Assembly: GCA_022579005.1 (NCBI GenBank)
Contig: MU401525.1
Coordinates: 1-64,000 of the forward strand
Direction: 5' to 3'
Length of the DNA: 64,000 bases
Origin: Poronia punctata
Taxonomy: Eukaryota; Ascomycota; Sordariomycetes; Xylariales; Xylariaceae
In this document: positions 43,336 through 56,363 of the stretch, one piece after another
Numbering within the stretch: position 1 is the stretch's first letter
Layout: every line of letters starts with the position of its first letter
Translations under genes and position numbers: made by a program
Notes under the pieces: model-generated
Database searches by the model: none
Seen by the model: the letters and a program-made list of their open reading frames with translations, nothing else
Told to the model about the DNA's origin: nothing

Positions 43336-46300
43336 GCCCAACCCCCACGGTTTGCCCAACGAACCTGATAAACTACTAACTCGAATGGATGAGAACCCAA
43401 GTCTAGTGCAACGCCGTTTCATCCTAGTGGGCAACTACATCGTGATGTAACAGTATGACATCTTCCTCCCTTATCCTAACCGGAATAAGCCGGACAAACA
43501 CCCATCAAGGGTAAGGGGTTGCGACAGGACATAGGCCGAATTACTTTGTGATTCTCAGGCCATATGAATAACGCTAGGTAGGCACTGAGTACGTACGGTT
43601 TGGCCACGTTTGCGATGGTGATGAGGAACCCCTGGCGTGTGGGTTTCGAATGAGGGGGAGGGAAGCTAGTCTAAAGAAGACTCCCGACTTTACCCAGGCC
43701 CCCGGCGCCCCGACATATTGTAGACGGCGTCTTGGCGCTGCGAGAGCCCTTTTTGGGTATATCCCAAACGGCGTATAGAACCATGGCATGCTTGGCACCG
43801 TCGTGCATGTGCCGTTTGTGGCCTTACAGCAGGCTTGGCTAGGATACGTCTAACACGTAGCTTCACACTTGGGATTACCGGGTATTTTGACAATAATCCT
43901 GTCAACAATGACGCCTAACTTCTTTGACCATGGCCTAGATTTCTCTCATATGCGCCGACAAGACCTAGAATCCTTGGATGAACACGAAAACCGGATCCGG
44001 CGACATGCCGCGCCAACAGGGCCGGTCAAATCGCTGAAGCCTTCGCCGCTCTTTACAAGGTATCAAAAAACATGAGACGGAGAAGAGTAGCACGCACAAG
44101 AAATCTTAATACATACAGGATCGTGCTGGCGACGCTTGCTAACAGCCCCAGGACAGAAGATCGACATCACTGTCTCCCGATATCTACCAAGCCTTGGGAA
44201 TTCCTGTCAGGATTCACAGCTCATGCCGTCCGATATCGACCGCAGGATCATCGTATCACGCAACGTGTCACAGCAAGACATTGGAGATCTGCATACGAGT
44301 TCCCGCTGGCTACCAAATCACTTTCGGTGGCGTTTAGTCAAAAACATACTGGATTGAAATAGCCAGGAGCCAGCCTCCTCGATCACAGCCGCGACCTAAG
44401 AGTGAATGCAGGTCAGAGGGTCCATAAATAACGTCCGTATCACAGCAGTCCAACGGGGCCTGTTGGGCTGATGGGACTATTCAACCCCTGAAATCGGATG
44501 CTACGCTGCGAATCATGAAACGATAGGGTGTCTAAAATCGCCACGCCCACTTCCCCCTCGTGCCTCATAAGCACACATGCATGGCCGAGAGAGCAGGAGA
44601 TACCAATGAAGACAATCTGTTGATACTCAATATACTAACCTAGTAGCATATTCATTAGTGCCGCACATTACTTGAACGTCGAACTAGCTTATACTGCAAC
44701 AACGTCGACATGTATGGACATGACTACGATCATCTGTGAGCTGGCCCCCTCTTTTCGATGATCCCACATGCGAATATCGCCGGAAAGAAGCGGCATATTG
44801 ACTGCAGGGGGTGATAGTCGGTACCCCCCCCTACAGTTGGCGTCGCATGTCCTTCTTCTCTGCAGATCGGTTACGACTAAAGGGTTAAGAGCCCTACGTA
44901 GCAGGTGTAGCTGCCAAAGCAAGATACCCTTTTGCCGAATGAATGGACGCTCAAGTCCCTGAGCCTGTCATCTGCGGGCCAGAACAGGGCCTTTGCCCTG
45001 TTTGTTGACATTAGTCAAGGCATGAGACCGAGCTCTTCTGAATGGTATGGTCATTGGTGAGGATGGATTACAATAAATGTTCCCCTAACCAACCAGAGCA
45101 GTGCGGATACTGCAGCCCGAAAGGACAATACGACAGATCACCGAGATAATGCGGACCGAAGTCTTCACCACATGTCACAGCAAAAACTCGTGATTATTAG
45201 GAAATATCACCACTTGTCTAAACTGATAACCGATCGAGTATTAGATTGGTCAAGAACGGGTTTCCAGAGACGCCGCCTGCCAATGATTTGAGCGCCGGAT
45301 GATGTGTCCTCACGTTCGATGTGCCCTACCGGATTGTGGCATGATGGTCCCGTTCGACTGTGGTATCTTAGCTCATGTAACATGCAGGGGACAACATGAT
45401 AAACTCTGTCTACGGGGAGTTCCCAGGCCGGTATTGCAGCGGCCATATCTATTTCCTGCCCGGTTTTTTTATAGCCTACAGCAACCTCGGAAACATGTCC
45501 ACGGATTGCTATATTATATGCCGTCCAGTATACTGCAAAATACGCACCACGGATACTACATTATTGCTACATTAACAATCTTCATTCCATAAGCACACTG
45601 CTTATCGAGGTTTTAACTTACCAGACACGAGGAATGCAACGCTATCCGAATACTTGGGTAAGACCCCTGGCAGTGTAAGCTGACAAGGTTGCTATCCTAT
45701 AATGCGCTTATTATTATGCATTCTCCGGGTCCTCGCTGAGGGAATTCTCGGGCTTGGTGCCATGCAGATGGAATGTAAGGTGAGTTAAGTACCTCGATAT
45801 ATGATGGCTTCTCTGGGACAGCGACAGGTGTGTGGCTTGCTTACTACAGAAAATCCAACGTTGAAAGTACAAGGATTTCCTTTTTTTTTATACCTAGGTC
45901 ACTACAGGGCTTTCTTGTAGCGATTAGAATCTCACACCGATCCCGACGTAATGGTCTTATACGTACACCTTGTTACCTCCCCTGGTCGTGGGACGAATGC
46001 CACAAATACGCCCTGATCGAAGTAGGTACCCGCGTCCGGGTCTTTGCATACCTGGGTTACTCCAACCGAATACGGATCTTTTGCTCTTTTATCACCTACT
46101 CTTGTGCCGCTGCTTCACATTACACAGTTTCTAAGAAACGTATCAAAGCAAATATTGGACCGCCTTATATCCCGGGATAAAACAAGGTCCGAGGACGAAG
46201 AATTGGTCAGCTCTACGGAAGATACATAACACTCTTCGGGGATAGGAAAGAAAAGCTGGGACCGGTAATAGGAATCCCAGTGGAAAGATAGAGCCTCACA

Positions 46301-47460
46301 ACCTTGCTGCCGGTAGACTTCCGCGGGGGGTTGATCAACACAGCCTTGACGAATATATAACAGGTGCGTCTATCTGGCTAACTGTGTGGGTATATGATAG
46401 ACATAAAGTGCATATATCATGAGGGGAAGATCTTCTAGTTTCGCGTATCTTGTTGCTATTTTTCTTCAGGTACCCACGTAGGGCGAGCAGTTAGTATTAA
46501 TAATACTTACATCAGCAATACGCCAAGCTAACCATGGAAAGAACAGGTTAGCTGGCAGGACAAATATATCTTGAAAAGGTAAAGCTATCATTCGAGCTAT
46601 CTACGTGTAGACTAGACTAGATAAATTCCCGACCCCGCATCCAGGTTGTTGATAGGTACTTTATCACATGTAGGTACGATACACATAAGGATATGGTCTG
46701 ATGGTGTTGGTAAGCGGAACCAGATCCCAGGCCGAGAAACAAGAGAAAAATGAATAAGGCTGTCGTTGCCACGGTCCACGGATGCCGGTTTAATAGAGTT
46801 GTTCATCCAACTATCTATCTTATCAAGGTAGAGGGATAGATTGGATGTATCTACCTACACACCAGACGAATTTGTTATATTCATTAATTAGGAGATTGAT
46901 TGGTAGGTACTTACCCCATTTCCTGGGGCAAGCAATCCGACCTAAAAATCTAGCCCCCGGGCCCCGGCATCTCGTCTATTCCCGACGGCTAAATCCGGGA
47001 GACGGATCACCCCACTACGAGTTTTACGTACAGGCAAGCAAGTAATCAACCCTTTCTCAGCTTTGCGGGCCAAGCAATGTAACATAATGTAATTAAACGT
47101 ACATGTACTTGCTTGCGTGGGGGTTTGACGGTTTTCTTGGGTCTTTTTCTTCTTCTTCTTCTTTTCCCCTCTTCAAACGTGATTACCCCTCACCTTTCTC
47201 TTTGGGTCCTGGGGGGCGGGCGGGCTAGGTAAGGTATTTGCGGCCGCTCGGACAGTAGTTTAGACGGATTAAAATATATATCTTTATTTATATATGACAT
47301 TCGGGGGAAGAAGGAATAAAATAGAAACTGGGGGCTGGATGTTATCAAGGAGACTATACGCTATATTTCGTTTAAATGAATGAGTGAGTTGGTGAGTGAG
47401 TTATTTCCCAAAACTTTGACATGGTGATAAAAAAGCCAGCGAGTGAATCAGTAAAGCGAC

Positions 47461-47487
47461 TTTGCTTTGCTTTGCTTTGCTTTGCTG
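47461..47487 (+). repeat. (TTTGC)5 microsatellite
   Basis: Five tandem pentanucleotide copies lie in intergenic DNA downstream of the GH92 gene. Confidence 0.8.
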
Positions 47488-48651
47488 AACTTTGGAATAA
47501 CTAACTGACCGTGGGGGCCGAAACAAGGTTTCTCCACGGAATATACGAGTATGGGTTCTGTGCAACAAGATACTTTGAATCAAACACGCGCTCGCTAAAC
47601 TTGGTAGGTTTATCGGGTAGGTTAGGTAGGTATGTTTTATGTACGAGGTTGGGATGATGATTGCGGTATACCTACCTTAGATAAGCAATCCTATATTATG
47701 AATAGAAAATTGAAAAAAAAAAAATTGGGCGTGAGAAGGAAGTATAAAAGCTTGCTTGAGTGATATTTGGAGTTGATATAACCTATGTACCTTACCCAGC
47801 ACTGTCACCATTTGCTGAATAAGGAGGGCAGGTTAGCTATATGTTGACTTGAAGCTAGGTTTAATGAACTTGCCTACACTTGTGTTATGATGGATGGATG
47901 GATGGATAGACAGATGCTGAGGTAGGTATCCTGTGACACGAATTATGGATGATACGCTACAACTGTCGACTGGCGCGAGGAGGGCGAAATTGTGGCAGGA
48001 AGATTAAGATGGGAAGATGGATCGTGCAGTCTGTCGCTTGAAAAGAGGGAGAAAGTTTGAATTGAAAGGTACTTAACCTAGATATTCCGTCGCCCTTACA
48101 CCCCCCAAGAGATTACCACCTATCTTATGGAAGCGACTGACTAGGTGACATAGGTACCACACATAACCGCTTCTTCTCCCAGTTTCATAACAGTGAGGCT
48201 CATCTACTGATATAGAGGAAGTGGAGGGGAAACAGAAATAAATATATGCTTTCTTCCAAGAACTCGACTGTCCACGCTCTTCAGCCTGAAAGGGGATATG
48301 GCGAAGGGCGGAGAAGTAAGAAAGTAGAGGGTGAGTAGGTGTAAGAGAGATGGGGTATGTATGTAATGTAGGTAGGTATTCAAGAGACTACGACTAGAAG
48401 ACGAAGAGAGGATCATTCCGGAAATGATACCTACATGAAGATGGGACGTTATCGGTCGGTAAAGCTTCGACTGAAAAGGGAGCAGAATCACATAAAGAGG
48501 GCAGAGAACCCTACCGTGAGGGCCTAGGTAGGTTGGGTTGCAATCAAGAAGATATATCAAAACATGATATTGAAACCCACAGGTTTTATGTCATCTCACT
48601 ATTAACAACCTTAAATTTCATAGCAACATATCATATCCCCCCTAACTTGAT

Positions 48652-51293
48652 TTAATACCCAAACCTCCCAAACCCAGCTTCATATCGTCTCTCCCTCTTA
48701 GCAGCAGCAGAAGAAGAAGGAAAGTCATACTCGCCAACACTAGGCGGTAAATCCTCGACCTTGGTTCCCCAAGAACTCTCATTCCTTCCAAGAGTAAGCA
48801 CAAGCTCACCCCCATCTCTGAAGAAATCATGCCCGATCCAATTCTTGGTATAAGTCTTTCCATCCAACGTGGCGCTCTGGATATAAATATTCTTATATGT
48901 CGGATCGAAGTTCTTGGCTTTGACGGTAGCCGTCTTGCCGGTGACGGGATTCGTGATATCGACACTTTCAAAGAAAGGCGGTATGATCAGATAGACATCC
49001 TGTCCCGGGTTGGGGAATAATCCCATCATGGAAAAGGCCACAAAGGAACCCATGGCGCCTGAATCGTCGTTGCCAGGAAGTCCCCCCGGGGTAGTGTCGA
49101 AGAATCCGGGGATGTAGAAATGGCTGCGCTTGGAGGATAAGGCAGGTCGGCCGGCATAATGGTACTGGAAAACGGTAAGAAAGGCGGGTTCGTTACCGAT
49201 GTAGGTGATTTTCGTATCGTGCAGATAATCCAATCTCTTGACAAAGTTCTTCGGTCCGCCATACAGGGAAATCAACGAGGCCTGGTCGTGCGGGACGAAG
49301 AAGCCGTATTCCCATATACTGCTCTCAAACGTCTCGCCGCCTGTGTTCTGTAGCGAACACACGGACCCCGTGTTGTCGATGTTGCTGCATTGGAGAGGAT
49401 CCTGCGATCCCCATGTTCCGTTGAGGTATTTCGGCTGGAAGAAGCCGACGAAGCCAGTGTCCGTTCCGTCGTATAGCTTGGACGTCTGGTTTTCTTTGTA
49501 TAGGTTTCGCCAGTTATCGCTCGAGTCGAGATATTTGGCCGCGTCCGAGGTCTTGTTCATCGCGCCCGCCATCTGCGCTATGGTGAAGTCGTTGTAGCTG
49601 TATTCTAATGTCCGCGATATGCTCCGCGTCATGGTGCCGAAACCCTTGTAGTCAAAGTCTTGCACGGGGATGTATCCCAGGGTTTTCCAGCTGTCGATAC
49701 CTCCGCGGCCGTGACAGCACCAGTCGAAAGGTTCGATTTCGGCGTCTTTGACTACAGCTTCATAACCGGTATCCCACTAGGTAGATATGAATCATGATAA
49801 GCTTTTTATATTTTTTTACCCTTGAATAAGGGGATTGGATCATCACTTACGTCAATGCCGGTAGTTAGACCTTTGAGATATCCATCGACGAGAATGACAT
49901 CTGCATTAGATCCTCCCTATTAACTAATCGTTAGTATCGTAACAGAAGAAGATAAAAGCCAACAAGTTACTTACCTGCGTATAACCCTTGGAGAAAGTCA
50001 TATGACAATCAGGTAACCAACCCTCATGTCTATACGTATCGATCAAGGAGCGAATCATCTGCTCAACAGAAGCCGGATCCAAAATGGTCAAAAACGGAAT
50101 CTGAGACCGGAAACTGTCCCAAAGACTATTTTCATGTAGAATCCCAGTCAGCAGCTTATCCCGTAATCTCCAAACTTTTTTGGTGTCAGTTTTGGAACTT
50201 ACCAGTAAAACGAATCAAAATACGGCTCCCCCGTATTCCACTTGGGATTCTCCCCCGTGTAATTCTGCGGGTTCACCATCGTCCTATAAATCCCACTATA
50301 GAAATTCCTCACCTGCTTCTCATCCACCCCGCCTCCCGTCGAAACCACAATCGGGCTCAACTTTTCCCTCCACGCATCCTCGGCAACTTTCCGCGTAGCG
50401 TCGAAATCGAAATCCGGAATCTCCTCCTCGGCATTAGCACAAGCCTTCTCCTCACTGATAAAACTAAGTCCAACCCTCGCAACCACTTCCTCCTGTCCCT
50501 TTTCGAATCTCACAAACGCTCCGCCGGGGAGTGGATACCCGTTAATAGAGCGGGAGATGGTCAAATCCCGAACATCGCTACTCGCGCGACTATTTGCGAA
50601 GATCCCGCCATCGAAGATTTTCGTGTCGTCCGTGGAAGAGGATGAAAAATCCGTGCAGAAATAAGCAGTATACATGCCCTGGGAAAAACTCGAAACGAAA
50701 ACCCCCCGTCCGGTAATTCTTCCCGTTTCCGGATCGACGGAAACACTCGCGTTATCCTGTCTGGAATTCGACAAATCCGATAAATCCTGCAACAACACCG
50801 GCATTCCCCCGTTTCCCTCGAACGTAAACCGAAACAACGCAGTACGCTGCGCAGTCGTCATCTCCGCTCTAACACCGGAATCAAGCTCAACACTAAAAAA
50901 ACCCGGTTTGGCAACGACCGAATCCGGGTTAAATGTCCCGTGGACGAGACGATCCTTCTTCGGAAACGCGCAACGATTGATATCGTCGTCCGGACAGGAC
51001 GCGTAAGGGAATAAGGGGAAGTTTCCCAACGACGGGGATCCGCCCGTGCCGGAATCGTGCAGGGCCGAGAAGCCGATTATGGGACTGCCGTCGAGGGTGA
51101 AGCCGCCTTGGTTCGAACCGGAATTCGTGTCTGCTACGGCCTTGGCTAGGCCGTATGGTAAGGTGGCGCCGGGGAAGACGTTGCCGCCGTTGCGGGTGCC
51201 GATTAGGGGGTCGACGTATTGGAGGGGGTCGAATTCTGCTGCTGCTGCTACTACTAGGGAAGCAGTAGCTGCTAGGAGGAGATGGGATCGCAT
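48652..51293 (-). CDS. Secreted GH92 alpha-mannosidase
   Basis: Four exons (51293-50203, 50125-49975, 49916-49851, 49776-48652) give 810 residues; the introns are 77, 58 and 74 bp. The ATG at 51293 has a strong CCACC context and opens a signal peptide (MRSHLLLAATASLVVAAAA). The N-terminal domain begins FDPLQYVDPLIGTRNGGNVF and GFSALHDSGTGGSP, both typical of glycoside hydrolase family 92. FYCLWDSFRSQIP is restored by splicing intron 1. WCCHGRGGIDSWKTLGYIP and the GNDDSGAMGSF motif near residue 672, thought to hold the catalytic base, support a complete (alpha/alpha)6 domain. Family members are calcium-dependent exo-alpha-mannosidases acting on glycoprotein glycans or mannans outside the cell. 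Confidence 0.9.
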
Positions 51294-51647
51294 GGTGGGC
51301 GGTCGGGTTTTTTTTTTTTTTCCCCTCACTCCTATGTATGTAACGTATATACGATATATGTAGGGCCTCAGATGAGGATATACTAAGTTAGGTACTTACT
51401 ACCAATTATACGTGTATATAGAAAATCCAATCATCAACCAAACCACAAACAAACAAACAAACAAGTCAGAATAAAAAGATGATGTATTGTAGGGAATCAT
51501 CATGTTTATAAAGGTTCAAACATAAACTACCAACCTACCTACCTATTCTGTTCTGTTTCTGTTTCTGTTTCTGTACAAGGGGCAAAAAGAAAACCCTTGT
51601 CGATCGTGATAAGAAAACGCAAGACATCCCATCCCATACTACCTAAC

Positions 51648-51674
51648 TTTTTTTTTTTAAAAAAAAAAAAAAAA
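51648..51674. repeat. T11A16 homopolymer palindrome
   Basis: Eleven T followed directly by sixteen A can form an 11-bp perfect hairpin. It lies about 350 bp upstream of the GH92 start. Confidence 0.8.
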
Positions 51675-52111
51675 GACACGGGATGGATAGATGATGGAGG
51701 TTGGGGAATGGAAATCTCGTTTCTTTTGCCAAAACATAGGTACCTACGTAAACCCACCACCCCTACCCTAACCTAACCACCTATCTTATAAGAACCTTCC
51801 GTTCCTGGGCAAAGGAAAAAGAATATATAAAGTAGGTAGGTAACCGAAGAACTAAACGACCAGAGCAGTGCACGCACGACCTTATGTTGTGTTGTGTTTG
51901 TGTTGTGGTGTGGTATGTTGTATGTGGAAGCAAGAGAGAGAGGGGGTGAAAAAATACGCGCCTCGGACTACCTAGACTCTAAATCAACGTTGCATTCGGC
52001 AAGACTAGGTATTCACGGGGCCCCACGATTCTTCCTTTCCCCCCCCCCGGTCATAGTAGTTACCTGACTAGATAGGTAGGTAGGAAAGCTGTCACAAGCC
52101 CTTTTTTTTCC

Positions 52112-52139
52112 TTTTTTTTTTTTTTTTTTTTTTTTTTTT
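52112..52139 (+). repeat. 28-T homopolymer
   Basis: An uninterrupted T run in intergenic DNA, preceded by a shorter T8 run. It could be the poly(A) tail of a retroposed sequence inserted on the minus strand, but I see no body attached to it. Confidence 0.75.
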
Positions 52140-53311
52140 GGCCCTTTGAGGATGATTCGACTTTCTATGTCAACTTGGTAGGTACCGGTAGTATCTAGTG
52201 TGCAAATTTATATAAATTAACAAACTTGAAGCTTGCAAGATACCTACATATAGAATAAATTTGAATGACAAGAAAGAGGGAAAGAGGCGCTAATCCGGCC
52301 TCGGTAATACGCAGGTTATTAACCTACATACTTACCTACCTTACCTAGGTAAGTAAGTACTTTACTTTTTAGACGTCCTAAACCTACTACGGACTGCCTG
52401 CAGGAATCCCCGATGCCCTCTTGTATAATTAATTACCTATTATATGATATAGAAATAGATATTTGCAGTTTTAGTTACTTGTAGAAGAAAATCAAATACT
52501 AAGAACTTAGTATTATTATTATTACTATCTAAATAGTTTACACATTCAAAATACAAGACATCTAAAACCCAACCACCCACCTTCCTCCCCTCACCATGAA
52601 TTACTGTGTACTCTACTCGTATTCCCGTCCGTCGCCACCAAAAACTGCATGCATGCATACATATCATAACGTTCCTGCATAACCCACCTACTACAATGCA
52701 TCTACCCGCAGTAGTACACGTACCTTGGTCTGGACCTTGTGATCAACAACTGTGACTACACAAGCCTCAAACTCCAAATGTGTGTTCACGAGGTAAAAAA
52801 AAATTATGGTCATCAGGGTAATACATATCCCTCCATCTTTATATTGACCTCCTGCTTTACTTGACTGCATAGTATGTGTATTTTATATTAAATCTGTCGC
52901 GTGCCGGTCGCATATCGTGACACATACAGTGCGTGCGTTGGAGAGTTGGAGAAGTGCATGAATCTGCAATCTGCGGGGAGCGGGAGGGAGGGAGGTTGGG
53001 GCCTCTGCATAGGAGGGAAGCTCACGGGCCGTAAGTTTGTAAGTTGGGCGCGAGACAGCGAAATATAAATGATTTTTAATTTATTCAACTAAATAGTAAG
53101 AGAGAATATTTTATCGAAAGATGTTTCCCCTTCCCTTATCGTTTCATCTTTAAAATTGTTCATCATCCATCATATTCATCATCATAGACATTTACTAGAA
53201 AAAGAGAAGAAGAAGAAAAAGAGTCAGTTAAACATGTCATTGGCGACGCAATGATCTGAAAAAGAAACCAAGTAATAATAGGAGGGCAAGAAGGAGGCGG
53301 GCAAAGAAAAA

Positions 53312-54593
53312 TCAAAGCTTGGCACCACGCACCTTATCTTCCGGCGACTTGACTTCAACAAGTAGCTTGCCCGTGTTCTTCCCCTCGAACAATTGAATGA
53401 TGGCATGTTCGGCTTGTTCGAGACCGCCCTTGACGATCGTCTCCTTGCGATGGAGCTTGCCCTCGGCCAACCAACCGGCCAGCTCCTGGCGACCGCGGGG
53501 GTGATCCTCGACAAAGTCGTAAACAATGAAACCCTCCATGTGGATGCGCTGGCTGACGACGTTGAAAAGGTTGCGGATGCCCTTGCTCTCCTTCCCGGGC
53601 GAGTTATAGCCCGAGATGGAACCGCACATGACGAACCGCGAGCGGAACTTGGCCCGGTCGAGAGCCATCTCGAGGATCTCGCCTCCGACGTTGTCCCAGT
53701 ACACGTCGATGTAGTCCGGAGTCGCCTCGGCGAACTCCTTTTTGAAGTTGGGCGACTTGTAGTTCAGCGCCACGTCGAATCCGAGCTCTTCCTTGATCCA
53801 GGCGCATTTCTCATCCGAGCCTGCGATGCCCACGACGCGGGCTCCGCGCTGCTTGGCGATCTGTCCCACCACCGAGCCCGTTGCGCCGGCCGCGCCGGAA
53901 ACGACTACGGTCTCGCCTGCCTTGGGCTTGCCGATGTGTTCGAGACCGCACCATGCCGTCAATCCGGTCAAGCCTAATATGCGAGGGATTATGTTAGCGC
54001 ATGTATTTTTCTTCTTCTTTCCTTCAATGTAGCAATGACGGGAGATGGATAGGTATGGTACGTACCTAACACACTAATAAAATCAGTCATCCTCCCACCC
54101 TTGGGCACCTCGACTTTCTCAAAAGCCTTCAAGATAGCCACCTCGGTCCAACCAACCGAGCCGGTGACGAGATCTCCCTCCTTGACCTTGTCGCTTTTGC
54201 TCGCAAGCACGCGCGCGACGGCGCCGCCTCGCATCTTCTCGCCGATCTGGACAGGGGGGATATATGATCGAGAATCTATATAACCCCGCGGGACAATTTT
54301 TTATTTAGTTAGCCTGATAATCTCATTTATCATATCATCAAAACGCACACGGGCTTGGCGCATCAAAAGGAATCAACGCTAACGACAAAAAGACACAGCT
54401 GGACAGACAAACCGTTTAACCACCCCCGCATGGCGGGGTCGAGAGAAAGGTAAAGTGCCTCGACGAGAATCTCGCCATCTTGCAACTGATCGGCCGTCGG
54501 AGCCGGTCCCTTTTCCAATCTGAATGTCTTTCCCGGAATGATATCAGCCTTGGGCCGTTCGGCTAGGACGTATGTCTTGTTTTCGCGGGCCAT
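53312..54593 (-). CDS. MDR-type NADP-dependent alkenal/one reductase (LTB4 12-hydroxydehydrogenase-like)
   Basis: Three exons (54593-54413, 54275-54066, 53973-53312) give 350 residues. The ATG at 54593 starts MARENKTYVLAERP. The introns are 137 and 92 bp; intron 1 uses GTTTGT and splits an Asp codon, restoring WLNDSRSYIPPVQIGEKMRG. The nucleotide-binding motif VSGAAGATGSVVGQIAKQRG, followed by GIAGSDEKC, and the block DVYWDNVGGEIL are diagnostic of zinc-independent medium-chain reductases. These reduce alpha,beta-unsaturated aldehydes and ketones with NADPH and are cytosolic. Length matches the family. A physiological substrate cannot be told from sequence. Confidence 0.9.
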
Positions 54594-54916
54594 GATTGCT
54601 TCTTGCTTTTTGTTATATGTAGTCGGTTTTAGTTCGGGGTGTTTTGTCTCACACACAGACAATACAAAAATTCTGAAGTGATGGGATAGGGAGAGAGAGA
54701 GAGAGAGAGGGAAAGAGATTATATGCTACAATAACAATAGATAAACATGGAACAAAAAAAAAAAGAGAAGAGGCACAATTGAGAGCTAAACCAACGCTAT
54801 ATATACGTCATGTATTACTTATTAACAAAGTTTCCCGATTTCTATAGAATGCCATCAGTCAGCATATCAATTCTAGTTTTGCGGGTCTCGCATCGGATTT
54901 TACTACTAGTCTCGTC

Positions 54917-54944
54917 TCTAGTTCTAGTTCTAGTTCTAGTTCTA
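54917..54944 (+). repeat. (TAGTTC)4 hexanucleotide repeat
   Basis: Four tandem copies lie upstream of the reductase gene. Confidence 0.75.
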
Positions 54945-55291
54945 CTTTTGTCGCGTATAGAGAAACCCGTCTCGTAATTACACGTATTAATACCATATGC
55001 GCCGTTAACTCGGGAAGACTGGGGGGACTGTTTAATGCATGAAACACACCGACGGGATGATGGAATACCTACCTATCTAGATCTATCTAGTCTCGATATA
55101 CTTAAAAAAGCAAAATCTGATTAATAATCAAGAATCTTACCCATTTCCATCAGTCAAACATACATCTAATACCTAACCTTACATACATACATACCATCTC
55201 CAATTTACGTAAGATGAGAGAGAATCCGGGGGTCCATCTAAAAACCGTTGCTAATCTATTTGCAGTCTGCAGATCTCATCGTCGCAAGTTC

Positions 55292-55305
55292 TACGAGTAC
55301 TCGTA
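55292..55305. repeat. 14-bp palindrome TACGAGTACTCGTA, copy 2
   Basis: Identical to the palindrome at 39532-39545. Confidence 0.8.
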
Positions 55306-56301
55306 AATTTCTTCTCGGCCGTCTATCGAACCCCCGTCATAGATATCATCATCATCGCCATTATCACACCACTAATATGTCCGAGATGTACATTAGTAAT
55401 CCAGAGTCAAAAAAAAGCCTAACCTACCTACATATACATATCTAGATAGGTAGATACATTGCAATATGTGTACACGTACAATGCCGTAACACTACCTACC
55501 AAATAAAAAAGGTCCACAAAGATACCTACCTCGGTAAATCGGGTTTAATATCTAGCCGTACCTAGTCAAGGTACATGCATGCCTCCTCAGACGCTTTTAT
55601 ACACCAGGTGTCGTCTATTGGCCAATGGGGCATTACGAGTACCTACCTACCTATTCGAAAATCCTGCAGTGAGTGGATAGTTCCGGAGTCTCGGAGCTAG
55701 GTACAAGAAAGAGGATCCGAGTAAGCGAAGATTTTACTTGAATTGTGTAACTGAAAACAGCAAACGGTCTGGTTTGATAGGTTAACGTTATTACAAGAAA
55801 ACCCCAAGTCAGCACGAACAAGACCGTTTTACGGCATAACAGATATGCCGAACCTACAAGAAGATAGACGAAACTTTACCCGGCTATTACACCATGTTGG
55901 TAGGGGTATGCATCGGCGAAGAATAATATCATCCAGACCCCTCGTTTTCATAAGCTGTAACTTTGTTTGTAGACATAGCAGTGAAGGTTGACGATATGAT
56001 GGACATTATTTGCTTCATGTAGGTAGCTAAAGGCTAAGGAATACTTGCGTATCTAACTAGCCCATACCCTGCTGTATTTCACAACATCAATATAGTTGGT
56101 CATCCTCATTTTGACATTTTGCCTCCTGTTTACAGGCACGGACACAACTGGGCAATTTTGGCAAACCCAACACATGACAACCGGACAAGAACTACATAAA
56201 CTTTCACCACCTCCTAAAATTGCCTTGTCACTGTATTCCAGAGTTGGACAGCCCTAATTTAGCTCCTCTGTCCCGACAAAGTCAAAACACCGGACAAGGA
56301 A

Positions 56302-56331
56302 AGCGAATGCGGATGCGAATGCGGATGCGAA
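56302..56331 (+). repeat. 12-bp tandem GCGAATGCGGAT x2
   Basis: Two copies plus a partial third lie just beyond the stop of the Myb gene, probably in its 3' UTR. Confidence 0.75.
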
Positions 56332-56363
56332 CGGGAGAGCCAAGTCAGTAGAGAAGACATGAC

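Larger units (their letters stand above)
37873..48651. other. Gene-poor region, no supported gene (10.8 kb)
   Basis: Many short frames occur on both strands but none has recognisable motifs, matching splice sites or consistent bias. It contains TACTCGTA words (near 38493, 39295, 39532, 41569, 43065, 47549), AGGTAGGTAGG runs (38388, 39805, 41576, 47630), a triplicated 9-mer (43309-43335) and a (TTTGC)5 tract (47461-47487). The composition is not AT-rich, so it is not a recent RIP block. I see no transposon ends. Confidence 0.5.
51294..53311. other. Intergenic with homopolymer tracts (2.0 kb)
   Basis: This contains the GH92 promoter and the 3' flank of the reductase gene. A (TTTCTG)n tract lies near 51548-51575, a T11A16 palindrome at 51648-51674, a 28-T run at 52112-52139 and TACCTACC words at about 51530-51545 and 52330-52350. 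No coding frame is supported. Confidence 0.55.
54594..56363. other. Intergenic, no gene seen (1.8 kb)
   Basis: This lies upstream of the reductase and downstream of the Myb gene. It holds a (GA)n tract near 54692-54710, a (TAGTTC)4 tract at 54917-54944, a copy of the 14-bp palindrome at 55292-55305 and a 12-bp tandem at 56302-56331. No coding region is supported. Confidence 0.55.

Noticed and set aside
43869..44362. Protein-like short frames (FFDHGLDFSHMRRQDLESLD and a downstream frame)
   Set aside because: They could be a decayed gene, but no family match comes to mind and the frames do not connect through good splice sites.
46044..46229. 61-codon plus-strand frame with an acidic C-terminus
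   Set aside because: Its upstream context has stops in every frame and no convincing introns; probably chance.
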